DNA of 33,416 bases, from NCBI GenBank assembly GCA_022616515.1, contig JAKEEQ010000433.1:1-33416 (forward strand). The letters are read 5' to 3'. Of the stretch, positions 22,385-30,271 are shown one piece after another. How positions within the stretch are numbered: the first letter of the stretch is position 1; the number at the start of each line of letters is the position of its first letter. The notes beneath the pieces were generated by a model. It saw only the letters and a program-made list of their open reading frames with translations. It was not told where the DNA came from and did not search any database. This DNA is from Chloroflexota bacterium. GTDB lineage: Bacteria; Chloroflexota; Anaerolineae; Aggregatilineales; J027. The translations under genes were made by a program, and so were the position numbers.

Positions 22385-23767
22385 ATGAGAAATTGGACAA
22401 AAATCTTAACGGTCATCATTTTGCTGATGTTGGCGACTCTGGCCTGCAACCTCACCGCCGACGCACCGCCGACACTGGCTCCTCGTGCCCCGCAGTCAAC
22501 GCTTACCCCGGCGAATCCATTCGGGCCGCAGGCTACGATTTTGCCACCGCCTGTCACACATGCGCCCCTGCCGCAAGGGTATACTACATCGTTACCCAGC
22601 AGTCCTAATATAACGGTGGTTCTCAATCAGGTCGACTCACAGCGGATGATTTCGGATATTCAAGCACTGGTTGGTTTCGGAAATCGTTATTCGCTGTACG
22701 AACCTGCGGCAAATGAGGGTATTTTTGCTGCCCAGCAGTGGATTACGAGTCAATTGGAGGCTATTCAAGCCACCTATCCTAATACACTTATTCAAGTCTG
22801 GTCGCAGTCCTTCCCGATAGTGAATGGCAGTCAAATCGTTCAGAACAACAACATTGTTATGGTAATCAATGGAACGGACGCTCAAGCGGGTGTTGTGGCG
22901 CTCGGTGCACACTACGATACTATCAGTGTGACCAATAATCCGTTCCAACCCGGCGCGAATGACAACGGGTCCGGAGTGGCAGCGGCTCTGGAAATTGCCC
23001 GCATTATGGCTCAGAGACCGCACCGGGCAACGCTTGTTTTTGTCTTTTTTGCGGGCGAAGAACTTCAAAGAAATGGCAGCTTATCTTTCGCACGCGATTA
23101 CATTCACTCTACACGTATTCCGCTGGTCGCCACCATCAACCTTGACATGATCGGCAACCCTACAGGTCTCAACGGTAATCGTTATGATTATCAGATGCGT
23201 GCTTATTCAGCCCCAGAAAATGACTCCGAGTCACGTGCACTGGCTCGTTTGACCGAAATGGTCGCACGTGGCTATGTGCCGAACATGGTAGTCAATGTCA
23301 TGGATTCACTTGACCGGCAGGGACGCTGGGGCGATCATCAAAGTTTCAGTGATCTTGGCTATCCCGCGATTCGCCTTATCGAACAAGAAGACAATCTAAG
23401 CCTCGTTCATAACCCAAATGACACGTTAACAAACATTGATTCCAACTATCTCCGCCGGACGACGCAGGTAACACTGGCAACCTTGCAGGTACTTGCCGAT
23501 GGACCTAATCCACCAACATTGCGCCAGATGGATACCTCCACCTGGACACTGGAATGGTCACCTGTTCAGAATGCAGTCTCCTATATGGTAGCTTTGCGCA
23601 GCCCCGGCTCACTTAAATATGATATGCACATCATGGTTCAGGATACACGGATGAGCTGGGCGGGTTTCCCCGGTTTTGAAGCGGTTGCCGTCGCGGCCAT
23701 TGACGCCAATGGCCTATTAGGGCGATTTTCTCAAGAACAACGCATTCAGACTGGCCCGGTTGAATAA
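22385..23767 (+). CDS. M28 family peptidase lipoprotein
   Basis: 460 residues. MRNWTKILTVIILLMLATLAC is a lipoprotein signal with lipobox LATLAC. After a Pro-rich stalk comes an M28 aminopeptidase-type domain (about 80-375) with zinc and catalytic residues: LGAHYDT (His and Asp), GANDNGSG (bridging Asp), FFAGEE (catalytic Glu and Glu ligand), NLDMIGN (Asp ligand) and a late His in VHNPNDT. The C-terminal 85 residues (TWTLEWSPVQNAVSYMVALR) form a fibronectin-III-like module. It is predicted to trim peptides outside the membrane. No clear ribosome site precedes ATG 22385. It converges with pdxH with only 4 nt between the stops. Confidence 0.9.
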   Translation: MRNWTKILTVIILLMLATLACNLTADAPPTLAPRAPQSTLTPANPFGPQATILPPPVTHAPLPQGYTTSLPSSPNITVVLNQVDSQRMISDIQALVGFGNRYSLYEPAANEGIFAAQQWITSQLEAIQATYPNTLIQVWSQSFPIVNGSQIVQNNNIVMVINGTDAQAGVVALGAHYDTISVTNNPFQPGANDNGSGVAAALEIARIMAQRPHRATLVFVFFAGEELQRNGSLSFARDYIHSTRIPLVATINLDMIGNPTGLNGNRYDYQMRAYSAPENDSESRALARLTEMVARGYVPNMVVNVMDSLDRQGRWGDHQSFSDLGYPAIRLIEQEDNLSLVHNPNDTLTNIDSNYLRRTTQVTLATLQVLADGPNPPTLRQMDTSTWTLEWSPVQNAVSYMVALRSPGSLKYDMHIMVQDTRMSWAGFPGFEAVAVAAIDANGLLGRFSQEQRIQTGPVE

Positions 23768-23771
23768 ATAT

Positions 23772-24413
23772 CTAGGGGGCAAGCCGCTGGATTTTCCACG
23801 AGTTATCATCCTGAAGTGAGTATGCGATACGGTCATGTAACCGGCCCGGACGCCCCTGCCAGAATTCAAATCTAAACGGCTTAACGCGATACCCACCCCA
23901 ATGTGGAGGCCGAGGAATGTCCTGTCCTTCAAATTGCTCAATGATACGTGCTGCGCCCTCATCGAGAGTGGCCCTGCTTTCAACCACTGTACTTTGCTCG
24001 GATACCCATGTGGCAATCTGGCTGTCGCGTGGTCGAGTTACGAAGTATGCATCCGAATCAGCAGCAGCGATTTTTTCGACGGTTCCTTCGGCACGTACCT
24101 GTCGCGATAGTTTATCCCAGTAAAAACAGAGCGCTGCGTTAGGATTCTCGGCGATTTCCGTGGCTTTGCGGCTGTTGTAATTTGTGAAGAAGACAAAGCC
24201 CTGCCTGTCAAAACCTTTAAGGAGCACCATCCGTGCCGAGGGCATTCCATTGGCGGTCGCGGTGGCAAGGCTCATCGCATTGGCCTCAACATGATTGGCA
24301 TCAATCGCAGCTTGCAGCCAATTCGCAAATTGTGCAAACGGATCAGCATCCGCGTGTTCAAGGTCCAGCGGTTCGTTCGGATACTCCGTGCGCATGTTGG
24401 AGAATGTCGTCAT
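23772..24413 (-). CDS. pdxH: Pyridoxamine 5'-phosphate oxidase
   Basis: 213 residues, the usual length. It uses FMN and oxygen to oxidise pyridoxine- or pyridoxamine-phosphate to pyridoxal phosphate. Signatures: NAMSLATATANGMPSARMVLLKGFDRQGFVFFTN (FMN and substrate strands), SRKATEIAENPNAALCFYW, RQVRAEGTVEK, and the C-terminal family block PPHWGGYRVKPFRFEFWQGRPGRLHDR followed by W..QRLAP. ATG 24413 has only a weak AAGGG upstream; an ATG six codons in is a possible alternative. It is a single gene on the minus strand with its control region in the spacer shared with the HEARO RNA. Confidence 0.95.
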   Translation of the reverse strand: MTTFSNMRTEYPNEPLDLEHADADPFAQFANWLQAAIDANHVEANAMSLATATANGMPSARMVLLKGFDRQGFVFFTNYNSRKATEIAENPNAALCFYWDKLSRQVRAEGTVEKIAAADSDAYFVTRPRDSQIATWVSEQSTVVESRATLDEGAARIIEQFEGQDIPRPPHWGGYRVKPFRFEFWQGRPGRLHDRIAYSLQDDNSWKIQRLAP

Positions 24414-24545
24414 TATTTACCCTTTGCGGTCATAACGTCTGGCAGGCATCTGTGTTACATATAGAAAATGTTCTATTTTCGTTACAAACTTATATAGAAA
24501 TCACAAAAAACAATCATTTTGTATGGCAGGTTTGATGACTTTTTG

Positions 24546-24570
24546 AGTAGTTAACCTGATGTTAACACTC
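24546..24570. promoter_or_regulatory. Inverted repeat GAGTaGTTAAC-GTTAACACTC (candidate operator)
   Basis: GAGTAGTTAAC (24545-24555) and GTTAACACTC (24561-24570) form a near-perfect inverted repeat with one extra base and a 5-bp centre; each arm itself contains the palindrome GTTAAC. It lies about 135 bp upstream of pdxH and before the structured RNA, so it could control either. Nearby smaller inverted repeats are GAAAAT/ATTTTC (about 24466-24481) and TGTTGA/TCAACA (24610-24629). Confidence 0.35.
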
Positions 24571-24698
24571 ATTGAGTAAAATACGATAGATGGTTAAAGG
24601 TAATGCGTCTGTTGATTCAGAGGTCAACAGAATGCTACAATATCATCGGACTATTTATCCATCTACTAAGTGACAGTGAAGAAATGAAGCTGAAACAG

Positions 24699-25085
24699 TC
24701 AACTACCCCGCCGCAAGCGACGGGGCATGTCGGAGAGTACCGGTCTTGCCAACCGTGAAAACGATATGGGTAAGCGGTTGACTAGCCTACCCAAGCCGTA
24801 ATCTCATTGAGGCTAAGGCGTTTGAAGGGAACTCGCAACCTGGGCGTGGCAGCCCGACGCACCGTACGGATGTCCCGCTAGTCTGTACGCCTCTGCGGTT
24901 GTGAGTGGCGAAGGGATTAGTTGCCCCCGCAAGGGGAGATGGTGGGGTGACTCACCAGCGTCTTACCGACGTTAAAGGTTTGGCTTGAGGCGAGCCTTCC
25001 ATTTGGTAAATCGCCTCACTTTATCCGACTAAGTACGAAGGAGAGGCGCTCCTCCTCGCTGCAAGCAACGAGGTTTCCGCGCTAA
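24699..25085 (+). ncRNA. HEARO-type RNA (omega RNA of the IscB system), no iscB adjacent
   Basis: The roughly 390-nt gene-free stretch is a dense array of helices. Clear ones are CCCCG..CGGGG (24706-24725), CGGT..ACCG (24741-24755), GGGTA..TACCC (24768-24792), GGGC..GCCC (24842-24855), CGTACGGA..TCTGTACG (24863-24889), a CCCCGCAAGGGG tetraloop hairpin (24925-24936) inside GTGAGT..ACTCAC (24901-24955), TGAGGCGA..TCGCCTCA (24986-25018) and CCTCG..CGAGG (25054-25073). Segments such as CAACTACCCC, GGTTGACTAGCCTACC, TTGAGGCTAAGGCGT, GGATGTCCCGCTAGTCTGTACG and GGCGAGCCTTCCAT..GGTAAATCG match, from memory, the HEARO family, the guide-bearing omega RNA of IscB nucleases. HEARO copies are abundant in some Chloroflexota. 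No HNH/RuvC IscB reading frame is present here; an unrelated gene starts 7 nt downstream. Ends are approximate. Confidence 0.8.
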
Positions 25086-25091
25086 AATCTA

Positions 25092-26084
25092 ATGACAGAT
25101 GTTCGTCCTTTCGCGCCTATGCCCGGCGATTTAGCACTGGTCAGTCGTCTGGCGAAGTCCCAATTCTTGATGGATAACGCGACCGCTTTTGCGCGTGGCG
25201 TGAACCCGCTTGAATCGGCACTGCTTTCGACTGTACCATTAGCCGATATGGGATTGCCAACGCTCATTTTGCGTGAGGACGATCATGGCTACCTGGGGCA
25301 GATCCGTCATCGTGCAGGTGAACGCCATGCTCAGTTGGTCTGTCTTGCTCCGGTTCCTGAGGAACTTGAGGATGACGAAACACAATGGCTTCATCTCCTT
25401 GACGGGCTGGTACGGGTTGCTGGAAGACGCGGGGCACATATTCTGAAGGCAGAAGTGCCAGAATATGAGTACGAAGTGATCAGGTTGCTGCGCAAGGCTG
25501 GATTCTGGGTATATTCGCGACAGACAATTTATCGCCATAAACCGGGACATTTTGTAGAAGCACCTGAGAATGATCGCTTATGTCTGCGATGGGCAACTGA
25601 CCGCGACAAAAATCGCATCCTGGCCCTTCAAGGACATCTGGTGCCCAGCATTGTTCAACAGGCAATGACTCCTTACGATGATGAGGACTTTCGCGCCCTG
25701 GTCGTCGAAACCTTGCAGGAGGGCCGTCTTGTTGGAAGTCTTGAAGTGGTGGATGGGAAATGCGGATTGCTTGTGAAACCGCTGTTACACCCGGATATTT
25801 TTGAGGCAGAAGCCCAGTGGACGTTTGCCATGGCTCTTCGCTCCTTGCCGAAGGCAGACAAACTCCCGGTGTACTTCTCAATCCCAAACTTCCAGGAATG
25901 GTTGCGGGTAGCGTTGCAATCGCTAAAATTGACCGAAATTGACCGTCAGGTTGTGCTTGTCAAACATATGTCGATAAAAAACCGACAGACTGATGAAATC
26001 GTCCAGGCGGCACGTGAAGTAATCTTTGGCACATCACTGGTGAGTGCCATCGAATTAGGGGTAGATCGCGATACCACTCCCTGA
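25092..26084 (+). CDS. Putative GNAT-fold protein of unknown function
   Basis: 330 residues, soluble, no signal or membrane segment. The middle (HILKAEVPEYEYEVIRLLRKAGFWVYSRQTIYRH, about 115-150) resembles the last part of GNAT acetyltransferases (Val-Pro, then aliphatic-rich helix, AGF, strand). A second similar half (LCLRWATDRDKNRILALQGHLVP through PVYFSIPNFQEWLRVALQSLKL) suggests a tandem GNAT-like arrangement, but no clear acetyl-CoA loop (Q/RxxGxG/A) is seen, so enzyme activity is doubtful. ATG 25092 has no ribosome site; the HEARO RNA ends directly before it. The natural start may have been changed by insertion of that element (see findings). It precedes the AAA-R3H gene by 54 nt and may be cotranscribed. 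Confidence 0.65.
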   Translation: MTDVRPFAPMPGDLALVSRLAKSQFLMDNATAFARGVNPLESALLSTVPLADMGLPTLILREDDHGYLGQIRHRAGERHAQLVCLAPVPEELEDDETQWLHLLDGLVRVAGRRGAHILKAEVPEYEYEVIRLLRKAGFWVYSRQTIYRHKPGHFVEAPENDRLCLRWATDRDKNRILALQGHLVPSIVQQAMTPYDDEDFRALVVETLQEGRLVGSLEVVDGKCGLLVKPLLHPDIFEAEAQWTFAMALRSLPKADKLPVYFSIPNFQEWLRVALQSLKLTEIDRQVVLVKHMSIKNRQTDEIVQAAREVIFGTSLVSAIELGVDRDTTP

Positions 26085-26138
26085 TGCATTCAGCAAATAC
26101 GCACTAGTTCGTGCAGCATTTGAAAATAAAGAGCGTAT

Positions 26139-27773
26139 ATGGAATATCGGATCACTGACGACATTGGCAAACTGCTAGAAGTGCTGCCACATGATATTGT
26201 GGAGAGCATTGAACAAGTTGGGAATAAAGATGAACTCATCGAAATAGTGATGGATCTGGGTCGCGTCCCAACGGCAAGATATGTGGATGAAAATGTCATC
26301 CTGAGCGACCGTGAAATTGAATCGAGCAACATCGATTATGTTGTATCCAGACTGGGTATGTTCGATGCCGATAATCGTGCAGGAATGGAACGTACACTGC
26401 ACCGCATCAGTGCCATTCGCAATCGCCAGGGGGTGATTGTGGGCCTCACATGCCGTGTAGGGCGTGCGGTTTATGGAACCATCGACATTATCGAGGACAT
26501 CATCACACATGGTTCAAGCGTACTGCTGCTTGGCCCGCCGGGAGTAGGTAAAACAACTCTCCTGCGTGAAGCGGCCCGCGTACTCAGCGAGACACGCCGC
26601 GTGGTTATCGTCGATACGTCAAACGAAATTGGCGGCGATGGTGATGTGCCGCATCCGGCTATCGGATTGGCCCGGCGTATGCAGGTTTCGCAGCCTGCCT
26701 TGCAGCATGAAGTGATGATCGAGGCCGTTGAAAATCATAACCCTGAAGTCATCATCATTGATGAAATCGGGCGCGAGTTGGAGGCGCTTGCTGCGCGTAC
26801 CATTGCTGAGCGTGGGGTTCAGTTAGTAGGCACTGCGCATGGTAATACGCTCGAAAATCTCCTGCGCAATCCAACCTTGACCGATCTGGTTGGTGGGATT
26901 GAATCGGTAACACTGTCTGACGAGGAAGCACGCCGTCGCCATACACAGAAGAGTGTATTGGAGCGTCGTTCTCCACCGACTTTTGATGTTCTGATTGAGA
27001 TTAAGAGCCGCAACCAGCTTGTGATTCATGAAGACCTTGCGTCGGCGGTTGATGCACACCTGAGAGGCCGCCCACTGCCGGTTGAAGTTCGCCAGCGTGA
27101 TGAATACGGCGAGATCAAGAAGAAAACGATTTATCCGGAGTCGCGCATGCAGATCAATCGCGGGGGATCACAACCGGGCGTCCGTCTTGGATCGAATGGA
27201 CATGGTTCGCATGATGATGACAGCAGTCGTCGGCTCGAACATAAGCCGAGGCGTAAACCTCAGCAGCAGCCAGCACCAAAGGTAAGTGCCGAGCCTGCCA
27301 AACCGCGTTCCGTGAAGATTTACGCTTATGGCGTGGCACGCAATCGTCTGTATGGGGCAGCGGCGGATATGAATCTGCCCGTCGAACTGGTCGACAATAT
27401 GACCGAAGCGGATGTGGTGGTGACCTTGAAGAGTTACTATCGCCGCCGTCCGAAGTTGATTGTCGATGCGGAACGGCGCAGTATTCCGATCCATGTGCTG
27501 CGGGCCAATACATCGGCACAGGTAGAAAGCTTTCTGGGCGATCTTTATCAGGTCCAGAATCTGGATGATCCTATCGAACGAGCCTTAGCTGAAGCACGGG
27601 CCGCGATTCGTTTGATTCAGAATGGTGAAGCCTTTGAGGTCGATTTAGAGCCGCAGTCCGCACAGGTGAGAAAGTTGCAGCACCAGCTCATCGAAGAGTT
27701 TAATCTTTCTTCCCAGAGTTATGGTGACCAGCCCAATCGCTTTGTGCGGGTCTATGGCGACGACATTGCCTGA
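26139..27773 (+). CDS. SpoIIIAA/Ycf45-type AAA ATPase with R3H domain
   Basis: 544 residues. The N-terminal part resembles SpoIIIAA-like ring proteins (TDDIGKLLEVLPHDI, RPxARY-like VPTARYVDENV, ISAIRNRQGVIVGLTCRVGRAVYG). The ATPase core follows: Walker A GPPGVGKTTLLRE (about 131), VIVDTSNEIGGDGDVPH, Walker B VIIIDEIG (about 203) and TAHGNTLENLLRNPTL. A basic linker rich in Gln, Pro and Lys (about 340-385) leads to a domain VKIYAYGVARNRLYGAAADMNL typical of the Ycf45 family, and a C-terminal R3H nucleic-acid-binding domain (RKLQH, SQSYGDQPNRFVRVY, about 510-544). Cyanobacterial and plastid relatives are Ycf45; the function is unknown, but single-stranded nucleic acid binding is expected. ATG 26139 is kept; a rho-independent terminator follows the stop. 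Confidence 0.9.
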   Translation: MEYRITDDIGKLLEVLPHDIVESIEQVGNKDELIEIVMDLGRVPTARYVDENVILSDREIESSNIDYVVSRLGMFDADNRAGMERTLHRISAIRNRQGVIVGLTCRVGRAVYGTIDIIEDIITHGSSVLLLGPPGVGKTTLLREAARVLSETRRVVIVDTSNEIGGDGDVPHPAIGLARRMQVSQPALQHEVMIEAVENHNPEVIIIDEIGRELEALAARTIAERGVQLVGTAHGNTLENLLRNPTLTDLVGGIESVTLSDEEARRRHTQKSVLERRSPPTFDVLIEIKSRNQLVIHEDLASAVDAHLRGRPLPVEVRQRDEYGEIKKKTIYPESRMQINRGGSQPGVRLGSNGHGSHDDDSSRRLEHKPRRKPQQQPAPKVSAEPAKPRSVKIYAYGVARNRLYGAAADMNLPVELVDNMTEADVVVTLKSYYRRRPKLIVDAERRSIPIHVLRANTSAQVESFLGDLYQVQNLDDPIERALAEARAAIRLIQNGEAFEVDLEPQSAQVRKLQHQLIEEFNLSSQSYGDQPNRFVRVYGDDIA

Positions 27774-27796
27774 GAGGCAACGATTTAGCTAGATGA

Positions 27797-27827
27797 AACG
27801 GCAGGGGAACCCACTCTGCCGTTTTTT
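27797..27827 (+). terminator. Rho-independent terminator after the AAA-R3H gene
   Basis: AACGGCAG (27797-27804) pairs with CTGCCGTT (27816-27823) around an 11-nt loop, followed by TTTTTT (27822-27827). It ends transcription of the plus-strand genes 24 nt after the AAA-R3H stop and meets the stop of the convergent DUF4919 gene. Confidence 0.9.
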
Positions 27828-28380
27828 ATTCCAGCATATTCTGGAGATAACTGAACGGGTCTGTGATGTCAAAGTAGAGTATTATCTCCGGGCCATCTTC
27901 ATCATTACGCCGGGTGCAGGTCAAGACATCGAACCGCCGCCCATCGTGTTCGATTAGCTGTTGGAACTTGAGTTTCAGCCCATTGAGACTGAGCAGTGTA
28001 TATTCTTCGGCAACCGCTACGACCTTAAGCGCCGACTCAAACGATTTGCCATCGCCGGACGTGTAAATCGCTTCAATCATCCCCCTTATGAAGTCGTGCT
28101 GACGCCGGGCATTTTCCGTATTATTGAGTTGCTCGTAGGTATATTCCAGTAAAAGCCGCACTTCCAGATCCATTGGATTTTGGTCAAGCATGGTAGTGCA
28201 AAATTCCACGACACTCTCAAAACTGTCCAGGCCGTTGGTTGTACCAATCAGTTTGCCTGACGAATAATGGCTCGTCGGGCGATAGTCCCCACTGGCTACA
28301 TATGCCTCACGCAGGGCAATAAAATCAGCACCTGACGGGTTTTCTTGAGCTTGACGGGCCAATTCGAGATAGTCGGGCAT
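27826..28380 (-). CDS. DUF4919 domain-containing protein
   Basis: 184 residues, soluble. The DUF4919 pattern is clear: GADFIALREAYVASGDYRPT at the N-terminus, a TPR-like helical centre (MLDQNPMDLEVRLLLEYTYEQLNNTENARRQ), then AIYTSGDGKSFESALKVVAVAEEY and the final LKFQQLIEHDGRRFDVLT with ILYFDIT. The family is commonest in Bacteroidota and has no known function. It is the last gene of the oxidase-biogenesis set on the minus strand, 16 nt behind the DUF420 gene, but nothing in it points to respiration. The C-terminal stop lies at the terminator hairpin of the convergent gene. Confidence 0.78.
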   Translation of the reverse strand: MPDYLELARQAQENPSGADFIALREAYVASGDYRPTSHYSSGKLIGTTNGLDSFESVVEFCTTMLDQNPMDLEVRLLLEYTYEQLNNTENARRQHDFIRGMIEAIYTSGDGKSFESALKVVAVAEEYTLLSLNGLKLKFQQLIEHDGRRFDVLTCTRRNDEDGPEIILYFDITDPFSYLQNMLE

Positions 28381-28396
28381 AAATACTCCGCGGGAA

Positions 28397-28813
28397 TTAG
28401 ATGACGTACAGCATCAGATACACGATCACACCCGTAACGGACACATACATCCAGATTGGGAAGGTGTATTTTGCGATCTTGCGGTGCTTTTTAAACCTCT
28501 TTTTGGTCCCGCGCCACAACGTCAGAATTGCCAGCGGTGGTACCGTGGCCGCCAGCACCACATGGGTAATCAAGATCACAAAATAGATGACGCGGCTGAT
28601 ACCCTCGCCTTCGTAGGGACGGGAGCCTTCATAATAGTGATATGTCAGGTACGACATCAGGAACAACACCGAAAACCCAAAGGCGGTCCACATGACGGCG
28701 CGGTGGGCCTTCCAGTGCTTCTGGCGGATTAATATGAAGCCAAACAGCAGAAACACAGCACTTACGCCGTTGAGCACTGCATTGAGCATCGGCAAATCTG
28801 ACGTTTCGATCAT
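28397..28813 (-). CDS. DUF420 membrane protein, CtaM-like cytochrome oxidase maturation factor
   Basis: 138 residues from ATG 28813 (MIETSDLPMLNAVLNGVSA), which lies 2 nt after the ctaB stop; the ORF track begins inside ctaB. Four membrane helices (VSAVFLLFGFILI, AVMWTAFGFSVLFLMSYLTYHYY, VIYFVILITHVVLAATVPPLAILTLW, YTFPIWMYVSVTGVIVYLML) with the conserved His residues of DUF420 (KAHRAVM, LTYHYYEG, ITHVVLA, KHRKIAKYTFPIW). In Bacillus and Staphylococcus, DUF420 proteins (CtaM) are needed to mature haem-A-type terminal oxidases. The position between ctaB and the DUF4919 gene agrees with that role. Confidence 0.88.
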   Translation of the reverse strand: MIETSDLPMLNAVLNGVSAVFLLFGFILIRQKHWKAHRAVMWTAFGFSVLFLMSYLTYHYYEGSRPYEGEGISRVIYFVILITHVVLAATVPPLAILTLWRGTKKRFKKHRKIAKYTFPIWMYVSVTGVIVYLMLYVI

Positions 28814-28815
28814 CG

Positions 28816-29724
28816 TTATATACCGAGCGTTACCGATAAACAAATACTCAACAAAATCAAAGCCAGAAAGCCATTGCTGGTCAGGAATGCTTTCTTTGCC
28901 TGTGTTTTGTCCGGCTGCTGAATGAGCCGCCAGCTCTGTTTCAGGAAGTAATAGGTCATCAAGGCTGAAGGAATGAGGTAAAGAAAGCCCAATGCCGGGT
29001 CCAGATTCAGCAGGATAGTGAGGGTGCCGACACAGGCCGCATGGACAAAGCCCCAGATTGCCGTAGTCCGCGTGTCGGTCGTCACCGGCAGCATGGGGAT
29101 ATTGGCAGCAGCATAATCATCACGGACCATAATCGCCAGGGACCAGAAATGAGCAGGCGTCCAGAAGAAGACCAGCAACGCCAACATGAGCGCTCCGGTC
29201 GCATCCCAATTGCCAACGGCGGCACTGCCGGTGAGCACAGCACACGAGCCAGCCGCCCCACCAATAACGATGTTGAGGGCGCTGCGCGGTTTAAGCCACA
29301 CTGTATAGACCACCACATAAATAATCGCACCCATCAAAATGAAAAATGCCATTGGTGGATTGCTGAACAACAAAATTCCCACCGGAACGAGCACCATTGC
29401 CAGTGATACGAACAACACCAATTCAGCATTGACCGTGCCATTCACCAGCGGTCTCTCGGCAGTGCGTTTCATGGCATGGTCGGAATTGCGCTCAAGATAT
29501 TGATTAAGTGCCGATGCCCCGGAAGCACCAAGCCCACCCGCTACAAACAGGGTTACTAACTCGCCGATGGTGGGTACGCTGCCTACCGCGAGAAATGAAC
29601 TGCCCAGTGATGCAAACAGTAGCAGGGTCACGATGCGCAGCTTGAATAGCTGGACGATAGTTTTTGCCAGTGACGGGTTCGGACGTATACCCGCCTGTAT
29701 AGTTTGTTGTTGTTGGATGCTCAT
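28816..29724 (-). CDS. ctaB: Protohaem IX farnesyltransferase (haem O synthase)
   Basis: 302 residues with about eight to nine membrane helices. It attaches a farnesyl chain to protohaem IX to make haem O, the precursor of haem A for cytochrome oxidase. The UbiA-family polyprenyl-diphosphate site NQYLERNSDHAMKRTAERPL (equivalent to NxxxDxxxD with RTxxRP) is intact around residue 95, and YTVWLKPRSALNIVIGGAAGS, FWTPAHFWSLA and DDYAAANIPMLPV are typical of CyoE/CtaB. Its start is separated from the upstream FixH-like stop by 1 nt. It is part of the ctaG - FixH-like - ctaB - DUF420 set. No haem A synthase (ctaA) is in view. Confidence 0.94.
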   Translation of the reverse strand: MSIQQQQTIQAGIRPNPSLAKTIVQLFKLRIVTLLLFASLGSSFLAVGSVPTIGELVTLFVAGGLGASGASALNQYLERNSDHAMKRTAERPLVNGTVNAELVLFVSLAMVLVPVGILLFSNPPMAFFILMGAIIYVVVYTVWLKPRSALNIVIGGAAGSCAVLTGSAAVGNWDATGALMLALLVFFWTPAHFWSLAIMVRDDYAAANIPMLPVTTDTRTTAIWGFVHAACVGTLTILLNLDPALGFLYLIPSALMTYYFLKQSWRLIQQPDKTQAKKAFLTSNGFLALILLSICLSVTLGI

Positions 29725-29725
29725 C

Positions 29726-30271
29726 TTATTCCTTCACACGTTGACGTAAGGCTTGAAAAATGACGGCCAGTGTTACGATACCAATACCAATCAAGCCCAG
29801 AACCTGACCTAGATCACGCAAGTTTGAGACTTCAGAATCACCACTGCTGGAATCACCGCCGACTTCCAGAGCAAATTCGACCTCCGCCGCGCCTTCAGCA
29901 CCTGTAATCACAATCCGAATGGTCCACTCTCCAACATCGGCAAGCTCAAGCAGCCCTTCATAGAACAGTGGATTGGCGCTACCCCCGATGATCGCGGTCG
30001 ATGTCAATGGCTCTGCGATTTCATCAGGAGGTTCTGCGGTGATCGCAAGCGACGCTGTTGTAACGAACATGGTTGCCGTGTCGTTTTGAAGTGAGATCGT
30101 GATATGAACCTCATCACCCGGTTGAACTGCCTCTGGCTCAACCCACACGGATACAGTGTAGGGACCTACGACCTCCTGTTCAACAACCTGTCTGCCAAGC
30201 CCATGACTCAGGGCAGTGGAGACCCCTACCAATAGTATGCTGCACAGGATGAGAAATATCTTGTTTCGCAT
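29726..30271 (-). CDS. FixH/YtkA-like exported protein in oxidase assembly cluster
   Basis: 181 residues: a signal peptide (MRNKIFLILCSILLVGVSTALS), an Ig-like beta-sandwich (about 30-135; YTVSVWVEPEAVQPGDEVHITISLQNDTA, ANPLFYEGLLELADVGEWTIRIVITGAEG) and a C-terminal membrane helix (about 155-175, VLGLIGIGIVTLAVIFQAL) with a basic end. The layout is like YtkA/FixH-type proteins found beside caa3 oxidase genes, some of which are thought to help copper delivery or oxidase maturation. No Met-, Cys- or His-rich copper motif stands out here, so copper binding is not supported. The start overlaps the ctaG stop by one base (TGATG), so it is probably translationally coupled. Confidence 0.65.
   Translation of the reverse strand: MRNKIFLILCSILLVGVSTALSHGLGRQVVEQEVVGPYTVSVWVEPEAVQPGDEVHITISLQNDTATMFVTTASLAITAEPPDEIAEPLTSTAIIGGSANPLFYEGLLELADVGEWTIRIVITGAEGAAEVEFALEVGGDSSSGDSEVSNLRDLGQVLGLIGIGIVTLAVIFQALRQRVKE

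Noticed and set aside
24233-24535. 100-aa plus-strand ORF over the pdxH 5' end
   Set aside because: It is mostly antisense to pdxH, with no ribosome site and no recognisable domain.
24699-25091. Group II intron or IS200/IS605 end as explanation of the structured region
   Set aside because: No reverse transcriptase, tnpA or tnpB frame is present, and I saw no intron domain V; the order and sequence of helices fit HEARO better. A degraded IS605-like end remains possible in principle.
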